Of a stretch of 64,000 bases of DNA, positions 11,615-25,150 are shown one piece after another (the first letter of the stretch is position 1; the number at the start of each line of letters is the position of its first letter). The notes below the pieces were generated by a model. It was not told the origin of the DNA. It did not search any database and saw only the letters and a list, made by a program, of their open reading frames with translations. Made by a program: the position numbers and the translations under genes. The stretch is from Polytrichum commune (lineage: Eukaryota; Streptophyta; Polytrichopsida; Polytrichales; Polytrichaceae): assembly GCA_950295325.1 (NCBI GenBank), contig OX485803.1, positions 67,843,554 to 67,907,553 of the forward strand, given 5' to 3'.

Positions 11615-13040
11615 CTATTCACTAACGCAAATCCTTGGTCGCCAATGATTAAGGTCCTTGTTGTCTCCTTCCTTTGGGATACAACTGAGGAGCCCTCTAG
11701 TCACCCCTTTGTGGAACGCAACCAATTTTGTATTTTTAAGAATCATCCAGTGGAAATCAAAGCCAAGGGTTGGCCAAAGTTGTTGGAAAAACTCATAGGG
11801 GATCACAACATGACCTAGACCTTTCTCTTCAGCCATAGAGTCTAATGTTGTTGAAAGTTCTCTCTGTGTACTTTCTTTGATAATTAGTCAATCATAGCTT
11901 CGGTAAAAGTAATTTGAAAGCCTCAAAGGCCTTGTGAAAGGCTTTCTCTAAAATTTCCTTTTGCTTGTAAAGATTTTGATGAAAATCATGGCAAATTCTA
12001 TCCAAATCTTCTCTCTTGGGGAACTTCCTCCCATGAATGTCCCTCGGTCCATAAATAATAATAATAACATAATTCTTTTGACGAACCATCTTAAAAAATT
12101 CCACAATGCATTTGTCTCCCACTATACTCCATTTAACCCTTGACCTCATTGTTGCACCCCTAGACTTTCTAGTCTCGATGTGTCTAAAGACCTTTTAAGT
12201 TCACTAACCTCTCCATGTTTGTGAATGTTATAGATATCTTCATGTAGGTTTGCAGTGGCCACTTCAAGCGTAGCCCTCGTGTCTACTTCTTCTTTCCTAT
12301 AGACATTAGCATGTTGGTTACTAAGTTGTCTATAGAATCTTGACATGTGCCATAATTTATTTTTACAAGTAAAAGCTTCCTCCAGGAGCATGTCCCATGC
12401 ATCTCTCCCTAAGTTGATTGTTGACCTCTCCTTGCAAATGTGAAACATTCCATTTGAATGGGGATGTCCTAGGAACCTCATTGCCTGAGCTTAAAGTGGT
12501 TTGGACCGATTCCTTTGATTTTGGAAGGCAAAAAAATTAATTGCTTTGAGACGGAGGTGGTGCAATACAAGTCCTCCATTTGTTGGCCGCGGCCACCTTG
12601 TCCTCGATGGACCACATGAAGTTTGCTCCCTTGCCGGCATATTGTGCTTGAGTATGGACTCTCTAATCATATGGATACATTCAAGAACCAACAGCGACCA
12701 GGAGGGTTGAGTATTCAGGGTAGGGCTTGACTAGAGAGGATCCCAAATTTGTGACTAATAGAACTTGTAGTTCCCCGGGGAGGTAGCCTTGCCATTTGTT
12801 TGTTGCCGGAGTAGTCCATGCAGTTTGGTCGATGACAAAGCCTCTACCAAACTTCGTGGTGTGATCAAGAAGGTGCAACCTCTCCATCCATCTCCAATGA
12901 TGTGTGTCCCAATTAAGAGTGGTTGTTTTGCTATGGAGAAATGAGATTTCATCTTTCTTTCGCCCTCTAGTGGTATTAACAACTTTTGACCTCGTGAAGA
13001 AATCCAATCATGTCGGTCATGGGGTTCTCTCATTTATTAA
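11615..13040 (-). pseudogene. LINE ORF2 5' portion (endonuclease-to-RT linker), decayed
   Basis: Several minus-strand frames carry LINE-type sequence. A piece with DTHHWRWMERLHLLDHTTKF near 12.85 kb resembles the W-x-R-x-D-R-x-Y/L segment near the end of APE-like endonucleases. A later piece (12149-11892) reads RSRVKWSIVGDKCIVEFFKM, then a D-x-x-G segment and ICHDFHQNLY, the usual linker (R-x-x-KW-x-x-x-GD-x-x-x-x-FF ... F-x-x-LY) just before the RT. Stops and frameshifts separate the pieces. The RT itself is missing, so this is a truncated copy. Confidence 0.65.
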
Positions 13041-13149
13041 GGCATTGGGAATGAGTTCCTACTGTGAAGCATTTAATTGGAGAGGCATGGAGAAATGTAG
13101 TGATGGATGCAAGACATGGTGAAGGCGGTTGAGCATCACACTATGAAGC

Positions 13150-13790
13150 TAGGTCTGGCTCCTATCTCTATAAAGCCCTATCCATTGACCGGGGAGTGTG
13201 ATGTCCGGATCCTCGTCCAACAAGTGAGCTAAATTGTTGGTCATAAGCGTGATCTAGTCATCCCAATCGGGGCAAGGTAAAAACCTCATCCCACATGAAG
13301 AAATTCTAGTCCTCACTATTCCAAATGTCATATGTGCATTGAATACCCTTGTAGTAAAGCTCATGGGCCCTGGCATAGGAGAAATTGTTGCCAATGAGTT
13401 CAAGCTCAATATGCCACCAAATGTTTGAATGGAGTAATTCCATAAGGGTGTGAGAGGGAATTTGTTAAGTATTTTTTACCATAATTTTCCAAGTTTTACC
13501 AATGTGCTCCCAAACCTTAGACATGGAGAAGCATTGGTGTTGCTTAGTAGTGAACCTATGAAGACTAACCTCCCAAATTTCTTCCTCTTTTAGGATTAAA
13601 TATGGTCAATATGTACCTAAGCATGAGTTGAAGATTGAATTCGCTAGGTTATATGACCTTCACAATCCACTTTCTTAAGAGGATGGTCTTGGCGGCCTCT
13701 AGATCCACTAGCCCTAGCCCACCATACTTATTTCACATATGTTTAACTAAATCTAGACATGTGAGATGTCCAAAAAATAGTGCATGAGTC
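13150..13790 (-). pseudogene. LINE ORF2 3' portion (post-RT), decayed
   Basis: Reading the minus strand from 13.78 kb downward: NKYGGLGLVDLEAAKTILL then RKWI, the post-RT block typical of plant LINEs (GGLGL-x-D-x-x-x-x-x-x-x-LL-x-KW). Next come HIELELIGNNFSYARAHELY and IWNSEDQNFFMWDEVF. It lies upstream of the 5'-type LINE fragment at 11.6-13.0 kb, so the two are different insertions in tandem rather than one LINE. Several in-frame stops are present. Confidence 0.65.
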
Positions 13791-13845
13791 TTGGTATGCC
13801 GTCGGTGGTGGGTAACTATGCATGTATTCTTCATAAACTAACATG

Positions 13846-13871
13846 TACTCCCTCCGTCCCAAAATTATTGT
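13846..13871 (+). mobile_element. Stowaway-like MITE terminus
   Basis: TACTCCCTCCGTCCCAAAAT matches the well-known terminal inverted repeat of Stowaway (Tc1/mariner-type) MITEs, including the TA target. I could not find the opposite end within the next several hundred bases, so the element is truncated or diverged. Confidence 0.6.
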
Positions 13872-13879
13872 CCTACTCC

Positions 13880-16200
13880 CCGGAGTTTAATATCCCAAAA
13901 TGTTTGTCTGATAGTATATAGACTATTCTTCTATTTGATAAAGAAAACTAAAAGATGTCAACATATGACCAGTGGATATGCAAAACATTGGGATCTCGAC
14001 CATTAATGCCCAAAAATCTCCACAAACGTTGATCTACAAAACTCACCTTCTTCATAAACAAGGAGGTGAAACATATTGCAGGAATAATTTACATCATAAA
14101 TATGGTGCACAAGGTTACCTTTTGAGGAGTTGTGTAATTGGAGAAGGTGAAGTGAAGTTACTTGAAAGTTCACATGAATTGCAGGTTGGTCATGATGAAG
14201 CATGTGAAAGTTAAAGTACTTTCATATATAGTGAAGGTGTTTGTCACACATGGTATATCTCATCCAAATACTCGGGATGCATGCACGGGGAACTCACTCT
14301 CTTGCATATGAAAAAGTTAAGTGCAAATGCAGATGCAGATGATGAGTGGGCTTGCCCTCATGTTTGTTTCATTTTGCACCTTCTTGACCACTTTTCGAAG
14401 AAAGTAATTGACGTCACTGAATGAGTTTGGCATCTTGGTCCCTCTGTTCTCCATTTGCGGAAGCTCATGATCAAGTGACTGAACTTTTTATGTTGATTGA
14501 TTGATGGCACTGTAATATTACAAAAGATATCATGACAAAGATGACATTATTTTCTTCGCCCTAATTCTCATACTGGTTTATTTAAGGCTTAGCTTCGGTC
14601 TTTACTCGAGACTTTCTGGAAAAGTGAAATTAAGACTTGACATGTAGATTTAGGGCAATGGGCATCTTGAGGCGATGGGTGGTTTAGGGTTCTCCACTTG
14701 TGAAAGTCCGAAGATGATCGATGACAAGGAATTAACTGCAACAGATAAGGAAACGAGCTTTGTTGATACCTTATTATTTTCGACCCCAAACCCATGCACC
14801 TTCTGCTGGCTGGCCAGGCCAGCAGCTCCCGATTTCCAAACATCACATGTGCATCAATTATCGAGTCTTCTTTTGTATTTAGTAGAAAGCAAATGACAGA
14901 AAACATTTATGGCATCTTCGATAATTGATTGCAGAGTGAGTTGCATAGGACAGAGAATTGAATGAAATTTACCTTCTAGAGCCTACGTTCTCTCCTCATG
15001 GAGAAGCGTCCGCTTTGAGGTCACCTTAACTTATTGTTTTGCAGAAAGTGAATGACACGATAAGATACGTACGTATAAGTTATTATTGTTGAGTGCGTGC
15101 TTTCTTCTTCTTCTTCTTCTTCTTCTTCTTCTTCCTCTCCATTTGTGGAAGACCCAAGATGATTGGGGACCCAGTGTGATTGCATAAGACAGGGACTTGA
15201 ATGTGGTTACGTCTCGTTTCCAATACCTAGGTGATGAGTGCCCCTCCCCCAGGTGTTGAGGACAAGAACATGGTGTAAGCATTCGTTGGGACCTTGGGAG
15301 GTTTTCGTATATGATACCTCATGCTACCATATTACGAGCACTTCTTTAATTCCAGAGGACGAGAGGGCGTGTACCAAAGGTCAACTTAGTATTCATTGTC
15401 TCAAAGTGACTTGTTTTTAATGCCGGCGTGTCTGCGGAATCAGCCTGGACAAGTGGACTGTGAGACGGCTGGAGTTATATACGCTACAGGGAACTCGGTA
15501 TCAAACGTATCTAGGATTTGCAGGGACACTAGAGTTTAGTAGTTCGACTCCTATGAGTTCTAGACAATCATCCTACGTCGGTGCAAGAACAATGCAAACT
15601 ATGACGGGTAGATTTCGAGGTCTCCAACGACATGGGGTAATTTTCACATGTCAATCGTCCAAGACACATATGCTTCTAGTGTTCGTGTTTATGGGATGTT
15701 TCCTTACAACGGTGCATATGCCTTTGATGTTTATATACAATTGTTATGGTGGCTAGTTATCACCCTAGCTATCATAACAATTGTAATAATCATGATTGAG
15801 CAAGTAATGCATGCTTCGGGATTACATATAGACTTAGACCAACTCTAAAATGAAGCAACATCGTAATTAACATTGGTGCCAATGTATGAGCCGTAATTCT
15901 TTCTTACTTACACTTAATCGAGACCCTTACCCCAAAACAACTTTTATTCTTGTTTGAAATGAACAATTTTTTTATGTGAGAGCCTAGGGATAGTATTGGA
16001 CTCACCTATGATCTCCAATATTTCTGAATTTGTGGCTTCTTCAAATGGTGTCCAAAAATTCCATGCTAGGATGTGTCAAAATCCTCTTTCCATTATTAAC
16101 ATGACCTTAAAAACTATTGTACTTTTTTAATGATAGAAATGTCTTTCAATTGTTCAAATGTAATGAAATTGATTAGAGTCCAAGAAGCCAAAAGGCTATG
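13880..16200. other. No gene recognised; (TTC)n at 15102-15134
   Basis: Contains a TTC microsatellite and several unassigned ORFs under 110 codons (for example 15460-15756 and 14589-14906). None shows a recognisable domain. Confidence 0.5.
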
Positions 16201-16289
16201 GAACTAGATGTATATCAAGGTGTTGTCTAAAAGGCTCATTCCTTAGGGTAATGGAGTGCAACGGCCATGGTAAGATATAACCTAATATC

Positions 16290-16770
16290 AATTTGATGGT
16301 CCAGCTGAAAGAAAAAAACTTGGACTACCTAATACTATATTTTGAAATAGGGAATGGAATCTACATCTAATGTTGTTGTAGCGGAAACACTTCAACACAT
16401 ATTGTGTTTTATTTTTCATTTCCTTTTATAAAAGGAGTTGGCATAATCTTTAATCCCTCAAAATTGGGATTGTCGACCACTAACTAATTTTCATAAGTCT
16501 ATGATTTGAGGTGCGGTAAGCAACAATGGTTTTGCATTGGGGTGTTGTCATTGGTTGCTTCAAGTAAAACTCACATCCATAGTTGAAAAAATCCTTGAGA
16601 CGAAGGTATTCTAATTTCTTTCATGTGAGGTGGAATAGTCCCACTTTAGCAAGAAAGGCATGTTTGATGGCATCAAATATGATTTTTAGGTGGTGTTGGG
16701 ATGTCCAATGTTTCTCATTATGACCAACCCCATGGTGCCTTCTAAATGGATGTCAATTTGTACCAAGTGT
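16290..16770 (-). repeat. LINE 3'-region repeat, copy 1
   Basis: Recognisably the same sequence as 18770-19260, in the same orientation. Shared phrases include TAAGTCTATGATTTGAGG or close variants, GGTTGCTT, and AAAATCCTTGAG(A/G). The copy is more decayed than copy 2 and has no open frame. Confidence 0.75.
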
Positions 16771-17003
16771 CAAATCCTCATTTAGCTGGATGTTGAGAAA
16801 GTGAGGTTGTTGGATTAACTAAATAAGAAGATGGTAAGTGAGCAAATCGTTGTTGGAAACCTATAGCTAGTTCAAGTGCATATAGTTCCATGCAAAGATC
16901 CCCAAATTCAACCAACAATATTTGTAGGATGTCAAAGAATGTGAATCATCATGTGTATCCTCATGCCTTTCTCACAAAACCTTCCAATGGAATTTCTTCA
17001 CCT

Positions 17004-17017
17004 CCCCCCCCCCCCCC
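17004..17017. repeat. Poly(C) run
   Basis: Fourteen consecutive C. Long G/C homopolymers recur across this window. Confidence 0.9.
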
Positions 17018-17229
17018 AATCTCTACGTGTACCACATGAAAAAGTTGAAAACCCTACCGCTTTGAAAAGATGGATTTTGAGTTCCCAACATGTGACTCTA
17101 ACTATTGCTTCTTCCTCAAGGTGGCCATCATAGCTTCCATACCTACAATTTGTTGCATTTTCCTTGAAATCTCACATGGTGAACGAGTATGGGTCAGTGG
17201 TTAGCACTTAGTCAAACACAAAGCTTGAC

Positions 17230-18760
17230 ATGCTACTTCAACTAAAGCTTCTCCACAACCTAGTACATGGGAGAGACCCTTTAAATAGCAATTGTAGATC
17301 TTTCCCAGTGACAAAAGCCTTGTATGTTCCAGTCCTTAGAATGATACTAAGGTCAACTTTACACGAGGGATCGAGGCCTCCAAAATTTGAAGCCAATTCA
17401 CACAAAACATTGACTCGGGCCAAGAAAAGAGGAATCACTAACACAACTGCAAGGAAGCAAATTGGGTTTCCATTTTGGTTCAACCTAACACTCTTCCCTT
17501 GGACCATATTAGATTTTGTCTTTAATGCACTAAAATATACTTTCACCTTGTTAGAATATCATTCTCAAGGAATGTCCTTGACTCCATCATGTAAAGGCCT
17601 TGGGGTTGATTTAGGGTGAGTTTCCATGTAGGCTACTCACTAACTAGATTCTAGAAAAGAATGGGTCGGAGATGTTCGCATGTAGTTAAGCACAAGCCAC
17701 CATCCAACGATGTTTTGGTGGGCTGCTAGAATGTGGAGGGTGTTGGATAGGTGCAGCTAGAATTCCATGTGTCCCACTAAAGAATCGTTAACCTACAAGT
17801 GCCAACTACCAAAGGATTGAAGACATGTTTTAGAAGGAGGAGGAGGTTTTAACATGAAGGAAGGAGGTTAATGGGTGAGCCCAAATATGAGAAGATGGGA
17901 GTAGCTAGTTGACACATACGAACCCCTACCCCACTGGATTCCCTCTACATTTCAGGAGATTTGTCCTTATTCACACTAGAACCTGGTGGGTGAACGGCCT
18001 CAATGAAAACTCACCCTTGGTGAATGAGACCAATCACATACAAAAAATTATGCATACAAAGCCCCAAATTGGCCTTGACATTCATGTAAAGCGGCCTACC
18101 TAATTATCGACCCTCGGGCTTCCTCATCATTAGGTATTGTTTTTCTAAATTTGCAGGAGAAACTTGACCTCCTGCTAGGGCCTGGGCTATGACAACAAGT
18201 ACAAAAGACAAGTATGGATTCTTCTGACTAAATTTTCCTTTAGGTTGCTTCCTGATGCCTCAAACACCTAAAATGCAAACCACAGTTATACCCTCTCTCG
18301 CTGCAATTGCCAAAAATTTCTAACATAATATACACACAACATGATGCTGGCAGCTAGTCTTTTAGATTTGTATTTTTGAACGAGCAGTTAAGTTAAGCTA
18401 AAAAAATTAAGCGAGAACATGCTAATAAGTGCGTTGGAATAAAAACTAAGCTACATTTGTCCCATGTTTTCCTTATGTACCGAGACCTTTCAGACCAGCA
18501 CCTTGCGAAAGCATCTCCCTGGTGTAGGAATAGATAACCCACCTGTAATCAACTATATGTGAGGCACACTCATGATCATCTATGATGAATATGTTATTCT
18601 CCCGGTTAATTTATGTTGATGAGACGGAGCAATGTCGTGAGATGAAATTGGTTTTATAGTCCCGGGAGCCAAAAGGCTTACGGGGACTAATTAAGTACAT
18701 CGTTATGATGTGGCCGAACCGGCTAAATCCCATAGTGGCAAACTCCCAATAGCCTTCGTG
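17230..18760. other. No gene recognised
   Basis: Contains an unassigned 129-codon plus-strand ORF (17230-17619) without any domain I can recognise; it may be chance. The rest is non-coding. Confidence 0.4.
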
Positions 18761-19310
18761 AGATAGAGGCTAATAATGGCTAAAGAAAGACTTAAGATTC
18801 CCTAATACTATGTTTTCAATACGTGATTGGAACTTATCCCTACCGGAGTTATATACGGAACACTCCAACACAAAGTGTGTCTCGATTTCAATTACGTTGT
18901 AAGATCAAAAGTGGCATAATCTTATTATCTTTAGAGATAGGATCGAATTGTCAACCACCCTCTGGTTTCACTGGCAAGTCTATGATTTGAGGCACGGTAC
19001 GCAACAATGATCTTGTGTTGTGGTGGTGTCAATGGTTGCTTAATGTACGATTTACGCTCGTATTTGAGAAAATCCTTGAGGTGGAGACAGTCTAGTTTCT
19101 TCCCAAGAGATGCAAAGAGTTCCACTCTTTAGCAAGAATAACCTCCTTGGGATCATCAAATGTGGGTTTTGATAGTGTTGGGTTGTCTTGGGTTTCCCAA
19201 TGAGACAAACCCCATGATGCCTTCCACATGGTTGTCCATTTGTGCCACGTCTCAAATCCTTGTGCAATAGATCATAGAGGTCTATGTTCCACGTCTCTCT
19301 AGTAAACAAT
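18700..19310 (-). pseudogene. LINE C-terminal domain, copy 2
   Basis: The minus frame at 19125-18931 reads LFASLGKKLDCLHLKDFLK, then IIVAYRASNHRLASETRGW. Just beyond, in another frame, comes CHF-x-SYN...IETHFVLECSVYNSGRDKF. This is the LINE C-terminal arrangement of (R-x-S-x-H-x-L-x-x-E-x-G-x-W) followed by a zinc-knuckle C-x-x-C...H-F-x-L-x-C. The parts lie in different frames with stops. Confidence 0.65.
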
Positions 19311-19319
19311 TAGGCCCAC

Positions 19320-22300
19320 TAAGGCAGAGGGTGATTAAACCGTCACTTTAAACTATGAGCATAACTCTTAGTATAATACAAATTTTTTTATCATTATTGA
19401 TCTAATAAATTAATAAAAATATATTAGCAATTTAAAAGGGACTCCAATGCACCAAAGTATGTCTTCTTTAGATTTTGTGTGCAGAAGTTATAACGGTCCA
19501 AAGTTTTATTGGTAGATTACCGAAAACTAGTAGGGGGGCTTGATGTTAAGGTGGTGGATATTCTCATAATTATGATGTACTCATTGTGCAAGATTTTAGG
19601 GTGTGGATATTAAGTGGAGTGTTGGTTATAGCACCCTTACACTAGAGTGCGAGTTGAGAGCTCAAACTTGCAAAACTATTGGGAAATTTTAAACCCAAGA
19701 TCTTAACCTTTTTCCGATATCACCTTTTTTTTGTTACTACTCCATGTATATACAATTTACATCTTTTTGATACCATTAGGGTACATGTATTGGAGGATAA
19801 TTTTTTTATATACCAATTGGGTATATGGACATTCAAAGAACCTTCATACCTATGTAGAATTACCCTAATATCAATGGTCGTAGGATAGTATTGACCCATA
19901 TAACGACTTGGGTATACGAATATTCTCTCATTTGTGATACTTACCAAGTGTATCAATATTTGACTAGTACTAGTACTTTGATATTGGTCATGTATGTTCT
20001 TCAATTGATAGCACTAATGCATACCATGCATTCGCTTATATCTTGGTCCAACATTGGTCTCAACTAACATGGATCCCATGGGAACTCCAAGATTAAGTTG
20101 CCAAATGCCGGAATGGTATTGGGTTCAATGACCTTCCTAACACTTGATTTTTGGTGCACCCTACCACATATGGTCCACCCAGTCATAGTAGGGGTATCTG
20201 GATAAACTTGATATTTTGACCAACCATGTGAGAACCTAGGCAACTCCCCTCGGAGGAGATAGGTGAATGCCAACTTATCTCTGCATGTTCAAGGTATTCA
20301 CCTTTGAAAGGTGGAAGTAGTCCTTGATGTTTGGAGGTCCTCAATTTCTTGTACAACCCATTTCAAGATTATATAAAGATTTAGACCAACTAAAAAATGA
20401 AGCAACACCATAATTTCCTTCTTCTTCTCCCTACCAACGAGAAGGCTCCTATCATTAAGCTCTCAAATCTCTCTAGTGTAAAAGGGGCCTTCATTCTTCT
20501 ACCCCTTATGACCATGTAACTTAGAATGAAGACTTTCACACTATGATCCAAAAAAAAAGTCATTAGTTTCACTACATGCCTCCAACTAGTAAGTTGATGA
20601 GAACCGTAGTTAAATTGATGAAATCAATAAACCATGGACAATTTTGTGTGGTTGAGACTATGAGGATGGCTTTAGGAGCCCTAAGTCGGTTACACTATTG
20701 TCTCTTTGTTTGCCATAAGAAGAGAGGTGCATCATGGTCGGCATGTTTTTCTTAGAGTTTTGAGCACAAAGAAAGAAACTATAGACTTGCCTCCCTCAAC
20801 ATAGTAATTACATGCGATATTTTTCTTCTTCTTAAGGATATTTGTTTTTCTTAAGAGTGTGAAGTCGAGAGTTTGATTATCAGAAGGAGTGATTCTTGTA
20901 CTTGAACTACTATCGGAGTCTTCTTCTGAATTAGGAATGTATTACCTTGTTATAGAAATGGGAATGTGTCCATAGTTGGTTTATGAGACATTGTGCAACC
21001 ATAATCGTGTAGACTTTATTTGATTGTGATTTGAATGCATTGTGTATTTGTGTTGGTCACTAGTGTCTCTTATGTGTGAATGTCAAGTTGAACATAAATT
21101 GAGTGGTGTTGAAAACACTATGAACATTGTTCAACAACAATTGTCTGTAGCAATTAGTTATAAATTTCTAAGTGTCTTCAAATGGGAAGGATTGAGTAAT
21201 TTATGTGATAGAAATAAAGCATGAGACTGAAATTATGAGATGAGTGAAATACTTGGATGATAAAAAAGATAAAAAATACAAGAGCCAATGAGATAATTAG
21301 CCAATGAGAGATTGAATGTAATAATATGTAATGAGGAAGAATGGTTTACTATAATCTACCAACACTTAGAGAGTGAGGTCTCTAAGAAGTTAGGGCGGAG
21401 TTGAGATTCAATCAAATTGTGGAAACGATAAAGGGAGTCCATTGATGACTAAGATTGCAACATACACTGAGATAGTGAGGATGAGAGTAGTACCCTATAA
21501 ATAGAAGAGTTTTAACTATTGAAAGTTGAGAGGACATTGATTGTCAAGAGAATGTTTTTAGAGTTTCCAAGGATTAAGCTAAGAAAAAAGTACTTGAAAA
21601 TTGTTGATATATCTATGGGAGGAAGAAAAAAACATAGGAGATAGAATATATCTTATTGAAGTTTATAGCTATAGTCGAAGAGAGAACCAGTCATATTTTT
21701 GTTTGTTTAATGGATGTTGAATGAAAGATTTCTTTAGAAGCTGAAAACGATGAACAATTGTATAACTGTGGAAATGACATGTGTGAGAGAGATGTCCTCA
21801 CTATAGAGATATGGTATGTAGTATTGAGATGATGATTTTTGAGGTATGAGTCATCCTAGGCTAAGTGAATGTATGAGATCGATACTTACACTCAGACTAT
21901 GTATGCTAACTACTTGTTGCATGGTTGTAAGCCAAAATGAAAGATTGGATTTCAACAATAAATGTTTTGACTTGTATTAGAATCAATATTGATCAATTAA
22001 TGAAGGAGCTTGATGTGATTTGAAGTTGCATTGGCCAATGGTTACAAATACAATTGCTACACTCAAAATCATTGTTACCAAGACAATGGTTCTACTTTAG
22101 AATTAGGAGATGAAAAATTACATACCACATCCAAAAGAGAAATTAGAATGAGATACTGAAATTTAGATCCCAAGAGGATTTCTCAAGAGAAAGAAGAGTG
22201 AAAGACATGCTAAGTGTGTTTCCACAACGAAATAGCTATTCTATTATCTAAATTTAAAGAATTATAATTTGACAAATGCTTGTATGAAACACTAGGTAAC

Positions 22301-23400
22301 CCTTCCTTGAGAAAATGTACCCTAGGTTTTGTTCTTATTTAGAAGATGGCAAACTACAAACACATAGTCTCTTTGTCTAAAAAACAAATGATCGGGATGC
22401 TTAATGTCAAAAGTCAACTAAAAACATGCATGTTGATTAATCACGTATTTGTATATTGGTAACTTAAGTTGAATGAATCTCTTAGACTAAACTCAACACC
22501 ATGGGAATTGCGGGGTATTATCATTGATTTTCTTCCATTGGATGGCTTTGAGATCTCTATATGGATTTCAATTTACTCTTACATATAATGTCATAAAAAT
22601 CATTTCATGGTGGAGGAGAGCTACGTTGATGTGTGCAATTAGGTTGCCTTCACGAATGGGTTACAATTTACCTTTGGACAATATCATATTACACAAACTT
22701 ACACCTTAGTTTACCATAGCTCTCTTGCATCTTGGGCTAGAAAAGAATTAATTTGAAAGGCGCCTAAATTTTTGGGAAATTAATTTCGCTAAGTGTAAAA
22801 AAAAATCAAAATCAAAATCAAAGAGTGCCTAAAATAATAATAATGCAAGTGACATTCACTGGACACCATAGCAACATAGTCTCTCACAAAGACCACTCCG
22901 TATAACTCTCACACAAAGCAAAATTTGTTGCCAAGCAGAACCGCGACATACAAGTAGAAGACAAACTTTAGGGTAAGGAATGTTGGTCATGGGAAGTGTC
23001 AAGGTTAATCGTAGCCGACATAGATGAAATCAGAAAAACCATCCATGAACTACATAAACAACTTGAATGAGTTCTGAATCTGCCCCATTTTAGAATATCA
23101 TTTTATGGGTTGCCTTACCTACTTTTGCACTTTAATTGATTATTAAGCAGAAAGGTGCCATGCTACTAGCTAGAGAGCTATGGCATTCATATGTATAGAT
23201 CCCACGATTGATGAATATATTACAATCTATTACTGAGGTCATGAATGTACAAAATAGTATGGAATGTGGATAAATGAGCGTGGGGGCAACCTAATTGCAC
23301 ATATCAGTGTAAGTGTTAAGTTTACATGGATCCCTGTAGTGCTAGCTGTTGCTTAATTAGGAGTCGTTTGCAGCCACTTGCTAGCCGCAAGCTAAGTTAT
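19320..23400. other. No gene recognised
   Basis: AT-rich, with only short ORFs. A minus-strand piece at 20273-20064 may come from a retroelement but I cannot assign it. Confidence 0.4.
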
Positions 23401-23711
23401 TGAGGAATTTTGCACAAGCATGAATGATTCACAAAACAACGTTATGTCCTCCGTCTACTCGTGCTGTGAAGCCCCGACTAGATCTGCCAATTAGCCACTG
23501 CCCATAGAATCGCCACTCAAATATAGTAAACAACAGATTGAAACATGTGGCTTCTAGAACGGGCTTAATTTGGTTTGTTCGGGATCTAATTAAAAAAAGA
23601 CATCGTAGTTTGAATCGCCAAGGTGGCACAGCAGAAATTGGAATGGTAACATGATGGTGTGTATACACATGTCTCGTTTTCAACAACTTACACAGCAAGT
23701 GGGGATGAAGT

Positions 23712-23713
23712 AG

Positions 23714-23748
<35 letters not shown>

Positions 23749-23990
23749 TTTATTTTTATTATTTTTGTTTTGAGATATATAGGAGGCCAAAAAGCCAACA
23801 TCAAAATGTATCGAGAGCCAACACTACTAGAATTGTGGGTATCGCCACATACTTTCATTTGACACAATGATCCTTTGTGTCGAGGCAACAATGGTCATTT
23901 TGTAAATGGTCACCTTGTTGAATGGTTCTTACACCAAAGGATCATTGAGTTAATTGCAAGTATGTGTTTGAACCCACCATCCTAGTTATA
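23712..23990 (-). mobile_element. SINE-like element with (CAA)n tail
   Basis: On the minus strand a B-box-like GGGTTCAAAC (near 23966-23975) is followed by a body ending GATGTTGGCTTTTTGGCCTC and CTATATATCTC. It terminates in an A-rich/(CAA)n tail, seen on the plus strand as (TTG)n at 23712-23745. Its 3' segment matches the 3' segment of the SINE at 11018-11226 (TTGGCTT..GGCC..CTAT..CTC), so the two belong to related families. Confidence 0.6.
23846..23968. repeat. Inverted repeat inside the SINE-like element
   Basis: Arms around CACATACTTTC...AATGATCCTTTGTGT and ACACCAAAGGATCATT...AAGTATGTGT pair with each other, giving a stem of about 35 bases with interruptions and a loop of about 50 bases. 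Confidence 0.65.
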
Positions 23991-24569
23991 GAAAGATTTG
24001 CCCACTCAAGCACACATATGGCCACTTTGTGAGCTCCTTGTTGTTTGGCCCTGTGACCATTGCATATCCACAAATCCTAAGACAAACTTTCAAGCATATA
24101 AGAGAGCTTGGAAAACTTTCACAAAAATCTATAAGGTTGAGGCATCTATAAATGACAAATCAGAGAGTTTGCATTTGTTTAGGAGGAGTAGTAGCGGGGA
24201 AGTATTTTTCTTGTGAAGAGAAACATATTATGAGGAGAATGCATTTTTTTAAAGGTTTTTCACATGAATATGGAAATTGCTACAAATTTTGAAGCGGTGA
24301 GGTTAAGGTAACACATAGTCGATCTATAGTTAAACCCATAATTGCTCATCTAAATGCTAAGGCTTGATTGTGATAGTTATCAAAACTCTTATGAGGATGA
24401 TTAGTCATAACATGTCATCACATAAACTATAACTTCGTTCGCCCAAAAAATATAGATCTCATCCATGTTGGCATAACATGACCCTAGTAAGCAATTAATT
24501 AAACTTGGTTGACTTTGGATGCCTCAACCTTAGATCTGGTAACAACTACAAAGTCTACAACCTTTTGTC

Positions 24570-24905
24570 AAAAAAATTTAAAAATTCATGTGCAACCTAT
24601 AGATACTCACAAAGAATGTAAAGAAATGAGCCCTTTTAGGCAAGTTAAATAGCTTGAAAATAAAATTCCAAAAAAAATCCATAGAGTTGAAATCTATAAA
24701 GAGTCTACATTATTATTTTAAAAAAGATAAAATCTATATGCAACCTAAAGAATTTTTCAAAATTATTCTACCAAATAAGCCTTTTAGGCAAGTTAAATAG
24801 GTTAAAATAACTCCAAAAATTTCATAATTTTGAAACCTATAAAAATTTTATATAACTTTTAAAATTATAAATAAATTAGCAACCTACACAATTTGCAAAC
24901 TCTAT
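24570..24905. repeat. Diverged ~149-bp tandem duplication
   Basis: TTTTAGGCAAGTTAAATAG recurs about 149 bases apart (near 24632 and 24780), as do GCAACCTA words near 24593, 24743 and 24880. AT-rich, no coding content. Confidence 0.75.
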
Positions 24906-25007
24906 AGTAACTCTAAGTAGTAACTATGTACAATAATTATGTGCAGTAGCTCTGTTACCCAATAACTATGTTACCTACTAATTATGTGCACATGTAATGT
25001 GAGCAGA

Positions 25008-25150
25008 GTTGATGGCTTAAGGAATGGTTTGGAATCCATGGGGTCCCAAGTTCAAGCCCCCCCCCCTCCCCCTGGCCTTCCACTTCTCCTAGGCTATCAC
25101 CCTAGGCACTTGGGGAAGATGTTGGCCCACTCTGTCAGTATATTTGACTA
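25008..25150 (+). mobile_element. tRNA-like SINE head
   Basis: An A-box-like GATGGCTTAAGGAATGG is followed about 30 bases later by a B-box-like AAGTTCAAGCCCC, the spacing of a Pol III internal promoter. A C-rich run and a TTGGGGAAGATGTTGGCCCA segment follow. No clear tail or target duplication was seen. Confidence 0.5.
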